Assembly (NCBI GenBank): GCA_036271855.1
Contig: DATAZV010000317.1
Span: 1 to 6,189, forward strand
From: JAQGMJ01 sp036271855
GTDB lineage: Bacteria; Pseudomonadota; Gammaproteobacteria; Burkholderiales; JAEUOS01
DNA length: 6,189 bases
Reading direction: 5' to 3'
In this document: one piece after another, positions 1 to 5,362 of the stretch
Numbering within the stretch: position 1 is the first letter of the stretch
How the letters are laid out: every line of letters begins with the position of its first letter
Notes under the pieces: model-generated
Told to the model about the DNA's origin: nothing
What the model saw: only the letters and a program-made list of their open reading frames with translations
Databases searched by the model: none
Translations under genes and position numbers: made by a program

Positions 1-2
1 GC

Positions 3-293
3 ACCGCGCCGAAGCAGGCGCCGGCCTACAGCGAGCCGCCGCTGCGCATCCAGGGCGACGCCGACCGCTACGACCATCGGCTGGGCGACGACTACTACAC
101 CCAGCCCGGCGATTTGTACCGCCTGCTGCCGGCTGATGAAAAGGAACGCCTGGTCGCCAACATCGCGGGGTCGATGGCCGGGGTGGCCGATGCCATCGTG
201 CAGCGCGCCCTGAACCACTTTTACCAGTGCGACCCGGCCTATGGCGAAGGCATTGCCCGGCACCTGGGCATCAAGCTGAAACAGGCTGCCTAG
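3..293 (+). CDS. katA: Catalase, C-terminal fragment (5' end outside window)
   Basis: This is the last 96 codons of a monofunctional haem catalase, which converts hydrogen peroxide to water and oxygen in the cytoplasm. The frame is open from the window edge to TAG at 291-293. The protein contains the hallmark C-terminal catalase segment: DADRYDHR, then DDYYTQPGDLYRLL, ADEKERLVANIAGSM, and a closing DPAYGEGIARHLGI. This matches the end of small-subunit (about 480-residue, clade 3 type) catalases. No large-subunit flavodoxin-like extension follows, because the reading frame stops about 20 residues after the YGEG motif. The haem-binding and catalytic residues lie upstream, outside the window, so activity cannot be judged here. 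A strong terminator follows 20 bases after the stop. The symbol katA is the usual name for this clade; katB or another paralogue name is equally possible. Confidence 0.93.
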   Translation, partial: TAPKQAPAYSEPPLRIQGDADRYDHRLGDDYYTQPGDLYRLLPADEKERLVANIAGSMAGVADAIVQRALNHFYQCDPAYGEGIARHLGIKLKQAA

Positions 294-313
294 GCTTTAC
301 TTTCGCATGCCAC

Positions 314-339
314 GCCCCGGGTTGACCCGGGGCTTTTTT
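314..339 (+). terminator. Rho-independent terminator of the catalase gene
   Basis: A perfect GC-rich inverted repeat (GCCCCGGG pairing with CCCGGGGC, loop TTGA, at 314-333) is followed directly by six T residues at 334-339. It lies 20 bases after the catalase stop codon. The T-run is present only for + strand transcription. For the convergent chemoreceptor mRNA the same hairpin would be followed by GTGGCATGCG, which has no U-tract. Confidence 0.9.
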
Positions 340-352
340 CCGATGCAGCGCC

Positions 353-2398
353 TTAGATCTTGAACTTCTCGATCTGGCCCTGCAGTTCGCTCGCGCACTG
401 GCGCAGGTTCAGCGCCACGTCGCGGTTGTTGCCGGTGAGCGCCGAATTCTCCTCGGCCGCCTGGGCGATCGATTCGAGGCGGCGCGCGATGTCCTCGCTC
501 GCCACCTTCTGCTCGTTGACCGCAGTGGCGATCTGCCCGGCCAGCGCGGTGGTGTCGCGGGTTTTTGCATCGATCTTTCCGAGCGAAACGCCGACGTTCT
601 GCACCAGTTCGACGCCGCCGGTCATTTCCTTGGCGACCGCGTTCATGCGCTCGACCGCGCTCTCGGTTTCGGCCTGGATGGCGCCGATCATTTTCGAGAT
701 TTCCTGCGCCGAGGCGCCGGTGCGTTCGGAGAGCTTGCGCACCTCGTCGGCCACCACCGCGAAACCGCGGCCCTGTTCGCCGGCCCGCGCCGCTTCGATC
801 GCGGCGTTGAGTGCCAGCAGGTTGGTCTGGCCGGCGATCTCGCCGATCACCTTGATGATGCCGGAGATCTCGCGCGAACGCGCGCCCAGTTCGTTGATCT
901 GCTGTGCCGAGCCGTTGATGCCTTCGGCGATACGCTGCATTTCGCCGATCGAGTGCCCGATCACCTTGCTGCCCTCGTCCGATGCCTGCTTGGCGGCCAC
1001 GGTGGAGGCCGAGGCCTCGCCGGCGCTGTCGGCAACGTGGGTGATGCTGACGGTGAGTTGTTCCACCGAGGCGGCCATCGAGGCAGCGGCTTCGCTTTGC
1101 TGGCTGGTGGAGCGGGCGATCTCGCCGGCCGCGCGCTCCAGTTCGTCGGAAGAACCGCCGATGCGCTGCACCGCGACGGCGACATTGGACATCATCGTCT
1201 GCACGCTGGCGCCGCTCTGGTTGAAACAGCGTGCCAGCACGTCGAGTTCGTTGCGGGATTTTTCAGCCACGTCTTCGATGCGCGCCGTCAGGTCGCCCGC
1301 GCCCTGGCGCTGCATCGCCTGCATCACCGGCTTCAGTCGCTTCAGGCTGAGCATCAGCAGGCCGTAGATCAGGCCGATCAGCAGCAGCGCGGCGATCACC
1401 GACTCGACTATCAGCTGGTTGCGCAGCGCACGGGAATCCTCGAGGAATTCGTCCATGAAAGCGCCGCCGCCGACCACCCAGCCCCAGGAAGGAATTTCCA
1501 TGAAGACCGAGAGCCGGTCTTTCAGCTTGCCGCCGTCGGCGGCATCGGGCATGTCGAAATGCAGCACGCCATTTTTGGTCTTGGAGATTTCCTTGATGGC
1601 GGCATAGACCGGAGTCGGGCCGAAAGCGTCCTTGATGGTCTTGCCTTCGAATTTCGGATGCACGGTGAACACGCCGGCGTCCTCGTCGTTCTTCGGACGG
1701 AAGGCGTAGAGATAGCCCGTATGGGCGATCTTCACGCCGGCGAGAATCTTCTTGAAGTCGGCCATGTCCTTGGTCAGGTTGACGCGGATGGTGACGGCGG
1801 CAATCATGTTGCCCTTGTCGTCCTTCAGCGGGATCAGGTGCGAAGAAAAATAGCGCCCGTCGCGCTCGACCATGGTGCTGGTGGGCACGCCGCTGGCGTA
1901 GGCCCTTTCCTGCGCGTCGCCCTTGGGAATAATGGTGCCGAAGGTGGATTTGCCGTCGGGCGTCTTCAGCAGGGAAACGACCCGATAGAGTTCGCCCTTG
2001 TAGCGCATCAGGAAGGCCGCCTCGACCCCGGTGCGGTCGCGGAATTCGTCCAGCAGGCGGGTGTTGCCGTTCATCGCTTCCTTGCCGACCTTCAGGGCCG
2101 GCAGTTCAGCCGCGCCGGTGGGCACCAGCTTGTCGTCGATGGTCACCTTGCCGGGAAGGAACTGGATGAACTGGTCGGCGTTGCGCTGCGCGCGGCCGAT
2201 GCCCTGGCGGTAGGCATACTCCATCAGGTTGGTCACCACCTTGAGCTGGGCCTTGAGGTCGCGCTCCGCCACCTCGCTGGAGGTCTGTTCCATCTTCGAG
2301 CTCACCGCCATGATCAGCACGGCGAACACCAGCGAGCAAAGCGCCAATGTGACGATGAAGACCTGACGGCCGATCGGCATTTGAAAAAACTTGTTCAC
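353..2398 (-). CDS. Methyl-accepting chemotaxis protein with double-Cache periplasmic sensor
   Basis: A 681-residue inner-membrane chemoreceptor that would signal through CheW/CheA to the flagellar motor. Layout: short cytoplasmic start; TM1 at about 13-33; periplasmic sensor 36-320; TM2 about 330-352; HAMP about 353-405; methyl-accepting signalling coiled coil about 420-675. The hairpin tip at about 520-555 is highly conserved (IAGQTNLLALNAAIEAARAG, then GRGFAVVADEVRKL). The sensor resembles the Cache_3-Cache_2 fusion type, with features such as HTGYLYAF, VHPKFEG and IPSWGWVVGGG typical of its membrane-proximal Cache lobe. The ligand cannot be predicted. There is no CheR-binding NWETF-like pentapeptide; the protein ends IEKFKI. 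The start is GTG at 2398, supported by AAGGA (complement of 2406-2410) seven bases upstream; the next in-frame ATG (codon 7) lacks this. It lies 203 bases downstream of the molybdoenzyme gene on the same strand and converges on the catalase gene. Confidence 0.95.
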   Translation of the reverse strand: MNKFFQMPIGRQVFIVTLALCSLVFAVLIMAVSSKMEQTSSEVAERDLKAQLKVVTNLMEYAYRQGIGRAQRNADQFIQFLPGKVTIDDKLVPTGAAELPALKVGKEAMNGNTRLLDEFRDRTGVEAAFLMRYKGELYRVVSLLKTPDGKSTFGTIIPKGDAQERAYASGVPTSTMVERDGRYFSSHLIPLKDDKGNMIAAVTIRVNLTKDMADFKKILAGVKIAHTGYLYAFRPKNDEDAGVFTVHPKFEGKTIKDAFGPTPVYAAIKEISKTKNGVLHFDMPDAADGGKLKDRLSVFMEIPSWGWVVGGGAFMDEFLEDSRALRNQLIVESVIAALLLIGLIYGLLMLSLKRLKPVMQAMQRQGAGDLTARIEDVAEKSRNELDVLARCFNQSGASVQTMMSNVAVAVQRIGGSSDELERAAGEIARSTSQQSEAAASMAASVEQLTVSITHVADSAGEASASTVAAKQASDEGSKVIGHSIGEMQRIAEGINGSAQQINELGARSREISGIIKVIGEIAGQTNLLALNAAIEAARAGEQGRGFAVVADEVRKLSERTGASAQEISKMIGAIQAETESAVERMNAVAKEMTGGVELVQNVGVSLGKIDAKTRDTTALAGQIATAVNEQKVASEDIARRLESIAQAAEENSALTGNNRDVALNLRQCASELQGQIEKFKI

Positions 2399-2405
2399 GT
2401 TGAAG

Positions 2406-2410
2406 TCCTT
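2406..2410 (-). promoter_or_regulatory. Ribosome binding site for the GTG-started chemoreceptor
   Basis: The minus strand reads AAGGA, seven bases before a GTG at 2398-2396. This favours GTG over the ATG at codon 7 as the initiator. Confidence 0.7.
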
Positions 2411-2505
2411 GAGTGGGTTGGGGACAGCCGACGGCGCGGCAAAAGAAATCCCGTGGGGAGCCGGTGGCTGGCTTTTCTTCCCACACCAAGGTTAGTTGCA
2501 CACGG

Positions 2506-2535
2506 ACCAGCCCCAAGCCCCGAAAAGAGGCTGGT
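2506..2535 (-). other. Inverted repeat in the gap between the molybdoenzyme and chemoreceptor genes
   Basis: ACCAGCC (2506-2512) and GGCTGGT (2529-2535) are perfect complements separated by 16 bases. On the minus strand an alternative inner hairpin, AGCCTC-loop-GGGGCT (2532-2516, with one G-U pair and a TTTTC loop), is also possible. There is no following T-run on the minus strand, so it is not a standard intrinsic terminator. It could be a leader structure of the chemoreceptor mRNA, an operator, or chance in GC-rich DNA. The rest of the 203-base gap shows no convincing sigma-70, sigma-28 or sigma-54 promoter. Confidence 0.3.
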
Positions 2536-2582
2536 TTACCGGCTTGATCGTGGTTTGCGGCGGCTGCAGGAGCAGACCGCCC

Positions 2583-2597
2583 CGGCGGCTGCCGCCG
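2583..2597 (-). terminator. Possible 3' hairpin after the molybdoenzyme gene
   Basis: On the minus strand, five bases after the TGA stop, CGGCGG-CAG-CCGCCG forms a perfect 6-bp GC stem with a 3-base loop. The sequence after it (GGGCGGTCTGC) has no U-tract. It may protect the 3' end or weakly terminate, and some read-through into the chemoreceptor gene is possible. Confidence 0.3.
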
Positions 2598-2601
2598 CGG
2601 C

Positions 2602-3381
2602 TCAGGAGCCGCCGAACCAGTTATAGCCCTGGTCTTCCCAGTAGCCGCCCGGATTGGTATTGGTGACCGATATCGCCATCACATGCTTCGGGTTCTTGTA
2701 GCCCAGCTTGGTCGGCATGCGGATTTTCATCGGGTAGCCGAATTCCGCCGGCAGGGTATGGTCGGCGAAGGTCAGCGCCATGATGGTCTGCGGGTGCAGC
2801 GCCGTCGGCATGTCGATGCTGGTGAAATAGTCGTCGGCGCATTTGAAGCCGATGTACTTGGCGGTGGTGTCGGCGCCGATTTTTTCCAGGAAGGTCTTGA
2901 ACGGCACCCCGCCCCAGCGGCCGATCGCGCTCCAGCCCTCGACGCAGATATGGCGCGTGGTCTGCGCCATTTGCGGCAGCGCCGCCAGGTCCGCCAGGGT
3001 CCAGGACTTCTTATCGGCCACCAGCCCCGAAACCTCCAGTTTCCAGGTGGCGCCGTCGACCTCGCGCACCTGGTCGACGTCGTAATAGGCGTTGAACGGA
3101 AACGGTACCTTGATCATGCTGTCCGGATAAGTCTGCGCCAGCCGATCCGGGTTGAACAGCGCCCACTGCACGCGGTCGTTGAAGCGCGAGACGCTGGTGA
3201 GCATCTTGTCCAGCGCTTCGTCGCTGCTGGTGTCGCAGCCGGTCAGCATGGCCAGCGAGCCCAGGCTGATCGAATACTTCATGAACTGGCGCCGCGCCGG
3301 CCCGTCCAGGCGCTTGGCGACTTCGTTGATCAGGTGGCGGTCGGCCTGCGCCGTGACCTTCTTGGCAAATAGGGATTTCAT
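2602..3381 (-). CDS. Tat-exported molybdopterin-dependent oxidoreductase, sulfite oxidase/MsrP fold
   Basis: A 259-residue enzyme expected to carry a molybdenum-pterin cofactor in the periplasm. The N-terminus has a twin-arginine signal, RRQFMK at 30-35, then a hydrophobic stretch and a lipobox-like LTGC at 46-49 with Asp at +2. This suggests a Tat-translocated, possibly inner-membrane-anchored lipoprotein. The oxidoreductase molybdopterin domain spans about 110-245. It contains RHICVEGWS, with Cys146 as the probable molybdenum ligand, matching the cysteine motif of YedY/MsrP, then RWGGVPF and FGYPMKIRMPTKLGYK. MsrP repairs methionine sulfoxide in periplasmic proteins, but that enzyme is longer (about 330 residues) and pairs with the haem protein MsrQ. 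Here the partner is a b561-type cytochrome, so the substrate is unassigned. Start ATG 3381 overlaps the cytochrome stop (ATGA) and has GGAGG (complement of 3386-3390) four bases upstream, implying translational coupling. It lacks the haem domain and dimerisation domain of eukaryotic sulfite oxidase. Confidence 0.9.
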   Translation of the reverse strand: MKSLFAKKVTAQADRHLINEVAKRLDGPARRQFMKYSISLGSLAMLTGCDTSSDEALDKMLTSVSRFNDRVQWALFNPDRLAQTYPDSMIKVPFPFNAYYDVDQVREVDGATWKLEVSGLVADKKSWTLADLAALPQMAQTTRHICVEGWSAIGRWGGVPFKTFLEKIGADTTAKYIGFKCADDYFTSIDMPTALHPQTIMALTFADHTLPAEFGYPMKIRMPTKLGYKNPKHVMAISVTNTNPGGYWEDQGYNWFGGS

Positions 3382-4010
3382 GCGGCCTCCGCGATGCCGG
3401 CCCGGGCGCGGCCGGTGATGATGGCGATGAAGGTCTTGGGCACCAGCGCGACCATCACCACGTGCACCGCGACGAAAAAGACAATCAGCGCCATGCAGAT
3501 GAAATGCACCCGGCGCGCGATTTCGTAGCCGCCGAGCAATTCGGTGATCACCTGGAACTGCACCGGCTTCCAGATCGCCAGGCCGCTCAAGATGACGCCG
3601 GCGATCAATACCATCACGCCAACATAGGCGAGCTTTTGCACCGCGTTGTAATGCGTGGGATCGGCATGCGAGAGCTTGCCGCGCAGCGCCTCGCCCATGT
3701 CGTGCACGACTTCGCCCGGGCGGATCGGCCAGAACTTCATCCGCAGTCGCCCGCTGGCGACGTTATAGGCAAGATAAAGCAGGCCGTTGATCACCAGCAG
3801 CCACATGGCGGCGAAATGCCACTGGATCGCGCCGCCCAGCCAGCCGCCGAGGGTGATCGCCTTCGGAAACCGGAAAGCGAACAGCGGCGACGCGTTATAA
3901 ATCTGCCAGCCGCTCATCACCATCAGGAAGATGGCGATCGCATTGCCCCAGTGACAGATGCGCACCAGTGCCGGATGCACCTTGACCCAACCCGTTTTTT
4001 CGTCAGCCAT
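3378..4010 (-). CDS. Cytochrome b561-type membrane subunit, electron donor/acceptor for the molybdoenzyme
   Basis: A 210-residue integral membrane protein of the cytochrome b/b6 family (Ni-hydrogenase b-type cytochrome fold). Four hydrophobic helices lie at about 17-37, 62-84, 126-146 and 168-190. Likely haem-ligating histidines are His20 in the RICHWGN motif of helix 1, His65 in helix 2, and His169 and His183 in helix 4. That is the expected set for two b haems. A cytoplasmic loop between helices 2 and 3 carries RMKFWPIRPGE. The family passes electrons between the quinone pool and a periplasmic partner. The 4-base overlap with the downstream molybdoenzyme gene marks that protein as the partner. 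It is not MsrQ-like (ferric-reductase fold). ATG at 4010 is preceded by a purine-rich GGGGGAAAC. Upstream DNA has an AT-rich TATATT (complement of 4048-4053) that could be a -10 element, but no matching -35 was found. Confidence 0.92.
   Translation of the reverse strand: MADEKTGWVKVHPALVRICHWGNAIAIFLMVMSGWQIYNASPLFAFRFPKAITLGGWLGGAIQWHFAAMWLLVINGLLYLAYNVASGRLRMKFWPIRPGEVVHDMGEALRGKLSHADPTHYNAVQKLAYVGVMVLIAGVILSGLAIWKPVQFQVITELLGGYEIARRVHFICMALIVFFVAVHVVMVALVPKTFIAIITGRARAGIAEAA
3386..3390 (-). promoter_or_regulatory. Strong ribosome binding site inside the cytochrome gene for the molybdoenzyme
   Basis: The minus strand reads GGAGG, four bases before the ATG at 3381. It lies within the last codons of the cytochrome gene, consistent with coupled but independently strong initiation of the second gene. 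Confidence 0.75.
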
Positions 4011-4104
4011 GTTTCCCCCGAATCATTTCCGGCAACCGGCAATTGCGAATATATCCAGCATGCGCCGAATCACCCGCACTGCCAAGTCCGTATCACTACC
4101 TACG

Positions 4105-4126
4105 CGTCCGGGGTCCCGCCCGGATG
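4105..4126 (-). terminator. Hairpin between the DUF4124 gene and the cytochrome gene (possible weak terminator or leader structure)
   Basis: CGTCCGGG (4105-4112) pairs with CCCGGATG (4119-4126) across a 6-base loop, giving eight pairs including one G-T. It lies 34 bases past the DUF4124 stop and about 95 bases before the cytochrome start. No T-run follows on either strand, so termination is unproven. It overlaps a 12-bp palindrome at 4123-4134. Confidence 0.3.
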
Positions 4127-4134
4127 CCGGCATC
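4123..4134. repeat. Perfect 12-bp palindrome upstream of the redox operon
   Basis: GATGCCGGCATC at 4123-4134 is identical to its own reverse complement. It lies in the 149-base gap that should hold the promoter of the cytochrome-molybdoenzyme pair, so it could be an operator. It is not a site I recognise. Confidence 0.4.
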
Positions 4135-4159
4135 ATGTATTCCCGCTCACGCCGCGCCG

Positions 4160-4651
4160 CTACGAATTGCTGCGCGCGCGATAAGCCTCGTTTAGCTGGC
4201 CCTGTGCCAGTGCGACGGCATGCTCCAGCGCGGCCAGACGCTGATTGTAGCTGTCGTTCAGGCGCGAGCGGCCCGAAACCGTGCCGATGCGCTCGCCCGG
4301 CAGCGGCTCGCGCCCGCTTTCCAGCGCGTCCTGCGCATTCTTCAGGTTCTGCTGGGCGCGCCGCACATTGGCATCGGCCTCCGCCAGGCGCTGCAAGTGC
4401 GCATCGGCCGCGGTGCTGGAAGCAGAGCCGCCCGCCGCCGCCTGCGCGGGGTACAGCGTATGCGGGTCGCTGGCCAGCGCCGCCGAATCCATCTCCGCCA
4501 GCACCGGGGTGTTCTTCGGCTTGGTGGTCGAATAGACGATGACGCCGTCCGGCCCCTTGTATTTGTATATCGTTTCCGCCTGCGCGGCCTGCGCGCCCAG
4601 CAGCAGCAGGGCCGCGCCCAGCGTCCACCAGCTTGCATGTTTGCGGTTCAT
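4160..4651 (-). CDS. Exported DUF4124-domain protein with coiled-coil tail
   Basis: A 163-residue protein of unknown function. Residues 1-25 form a clear Sec signal peptide: basic MNRKH, a hydrophobic core with LLLLGA, and probable signal peptidase I cleavage after AQA (25) before ETIYKY. Residues 27-45 (TIYKYKGPDGVIVYSTTKP) match the short DUF4124 pattern, in which an aromatic strand is followed by a DG turn and a V-x-YS strand. It is common in small exported proteobacterial proteins. An Ala/Ser-rich linker (68-83) leads to two helical, heptad-like stretches at about 84-112 and 129-158 that look coiled-coil forming. There is no lipobox, so it is probably soluble in the periplasm. ATG 4651 is well supported by AGAGGAG (complement of 4659-4665) seven bases upstream. 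It lies 84 bases downstream of the membrane-protein gene and 149 bases upstream of the cytochrome gene; membership in either unit is unclear. Confidence 0.85.
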   Translation of the reverse strand: MNRKHASWWTLGAALLLLGAQAAQAETIYKYKGPDGVIVYSTTKPKNTPVLAEMDSAALASDPHTLYPAQAAAGGSASSTAADAHLQRLAEADANVRRAQQNLKNAQDALESGREPLPGERIGTVSGRSRLNDSYNQRLAALEHAVALAQGQLNEAYRARSNS

Positions 4652-4658
4652 GGCCTGA

Positions 4659-4665
4659 CTCCTCT
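4659..4665 (-). promoter_or_regulatory. Ribosome binding site of the DUF4124 gene
   Basis: The minus strand reads AGAGGAG, seven bases before the ATG at 4651. This is the best ribosome binding site in the window and fixes the start. Confidence 0.75.
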
Positions 4666-4735
4666 ACGCATGGATATGCATAATTGGACCCGCCAAACCG
4701 GCCACAGTTCATCGTCTTGCCGCCAGGCGCCGGCG

Positions 4736-5215
4736 CTAGAACCAGTGCCCGGCGCGCGCGGCCAGGAAGGCCAGGAAAACGACCACGATGCTGGCCAGCG
4801 CCTTGAAGCCGAATAGCTGGGCAAAAGCCTTGGCCAGGTCGATGGCGGTGCGCATGAAGCCCAGGCGGAATGCCCCCAGCACCAGGCCCATGAAGGCGCC
4901 GGTGGCGCTGGAATCGCGCAAATCCGGGTTTTCGCGCAGCCAGCGCGCATATTTCACCAGCTCCAGCCCCATTGCCGCCAGCCCGCCGCCCAGCAGGCAG
5001 CCGTAGACGATGGATTCCCCCGGCTGGCGTAGCCACAGATAGAACAGCCCGGAACAAAGCGCCGCCGGCACCAGCAGGAACAGCGCCGCCTGCGGGCTGG
5101 GGCGCTCCAGCGGCCCGAGCGGCTCCTCCTCCATTGGGTGCGGCACCGCCGGCACAACGGGCACAACGGGCGCGGCCGGGTCGGGCGGCGGATCGGATGG
5201 GTGGGGTGAGGGCAA
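4736..5215 (-). CDS. Unknown membrane protein, four predicted helices with proline-rich N-terminus
   Basis: A 159-residue protein that I do not recognise. Residues 1-41 are hydrophilic and proline-rich, with a hydrophobic-hydrophobic-proline tripeptide array AAP-VVP-VVP-AVP at 14-25. Four hydrophobic segments follow at about 43-62, 68-86, 104-121 and 138-156. A charged loop between the second and third (KYARWLRENPDLRDSS, 88-103) separates two halves of similar size. There is no signal peptide. The start is uncertain. A TTG at 5215 has GGAG (complement of 5223-5226) seven bases upstream and keeps the proline-rich region. An ATG at 5134 (codon 28, before EEEPLGPL) has no visible ribosome site and would remove it. 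I prefer TTG. Two 9-bp tandem duplications occur in this gene, at 5151-5168 and 4760-4777. The gene sits 147 bases after the ParA-type gene on the same strand. A regulatory or transport role cannot be inferred. Confidence 0.75.
   Translation of the reverse strand: MPSPHPSDPPPDPAAPVVPVVPAVPHPMEEEPLGPLERPSPQAALFLLVPAALCSGLFYLWLRQPGESIVYGCLLGGGLAAMGLELVKYARWLRENPDLRDSSATGAFMGLVLGAFRLGFMRTAIDLAKAFAQLFGFKALASIVVVFLAFLAARAGHWF
4760..4777. repeat. 9-bp tandem duplication within the membrane-protein gene (FLA-FLA)
   Basis: GGCCAGGAA occurs twice without a gap at 4760-4768 and 4769-4777. It is in frame and encodes FLAFLA in the last transmembrane helix. Confidence 0.8.
5142..5177. repeat. Degenerate 9-bp repeat array encoding AAP-VVP-VVP-AVP
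   Basis: Four consecutive 9-base units begin GGC. The two central units, GGCACAACG at 5151-5159 and 5160-5168, are identical; the outer two (GGCACCGCC, GGCGCGGCC) are diverged. Unit length is a multiple of three, so copy-number change would keep the frame. Confidence 0.75.
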
Positions 5216-5222
5216 AACAGGA

Positions 5223-5226
5223 CTCC
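5223..5226 (-). promoter_or_regulatory. Ribosome binding site supporting the TTG start
   Basis: The minus strand reads GGAG, seven bases before TTG at 5215-5213. It is the only ribosome-site-like sequence near either candidate start of the membrane-protein gene. Confidence 0.5.
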
Positions 5227-5260
5227 GGAATCAGGGCAGGCAGCACAGGGCCTTGGCGCC

Positions 5261-5266
5261 ATTTTA
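5261..5266 (-). promoter_or_regulatory. Candidate -10 element before the membrane-protein gene
   Basis: The minus strand reads TAAAAT, one mismatch from TATAAT, in an otherwise very GC-rich gap about 46 bases before the TTG start. No good -35 hexamer is found at 16-18 bases upstream (CTGCAG at 17), so this is tentative. If real, the membrane-protein gene has its own promoter separate from the ParA-type gene. Confidence 0.3.
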
Positions 5267-5325
5267 AAAGAGCGGGCCGCGCGCTGCAGCAATCAGGCGC
5301 GAGAGGGTACCCCAAAACATCGCGG

Positions 5326-5357
5326 CCGGCGCGGCGCGGCGGCGGCCGCGGCGCCGG
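5326..5357 (-). terminator. GC-rich imperfect hairpin after the ParA-type gene, possible terminator
   Basis: CCGGCG (5326-5331) and CGCCGG (5352-5357) close a 32-base, almost entirely G/C inverted repeat with further internal pairing. It starts six bases after the ParA-type stop in the direction of transcription. A short T-run (complement of 5314-5317) lies about eight bases beyond the stem, which is further than usual. Termination is plausible but weakly supported. Confidence 0.4.
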
Positions 5358-5362
5358 ACGCC

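Noticed and set aside
2399..2601. Sigma-28 or sigma-54 promoter for the chemoreceptor
   Set aside because: A TAAA with a following GC-rich block and a TGG...TGCA pair were inspected, but neither fits the consensus bases or spacing of these promoters.
953..2626. A 557-codon open frame on the + strand, antisense to the chemoreceptor
   Set aside because: Composition is rich in His, Gly, Arg and Ala with no recognisable domain, and it lies opposite a fully conserved chemoreceptor. Long antisense frames are expected in GC-rich coding DNA.
2602..3381. Naming the molybdoenzyme msrP outright
   Set aside because: The cysteine motif and Tat signal fit, but it is about 75 residues shorter, carries a lipobox and has no MsrQ partner, so the substrate is not established.
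4048..4053. TATATT on the minus strand as a -10 element for the cytochrome operon
   Set aside because: No acceptable -35 lies 16-18 bases upstream; the nearest TTGGCA is about 26 bases away. Mentioned only as a possibility in the gene entry.
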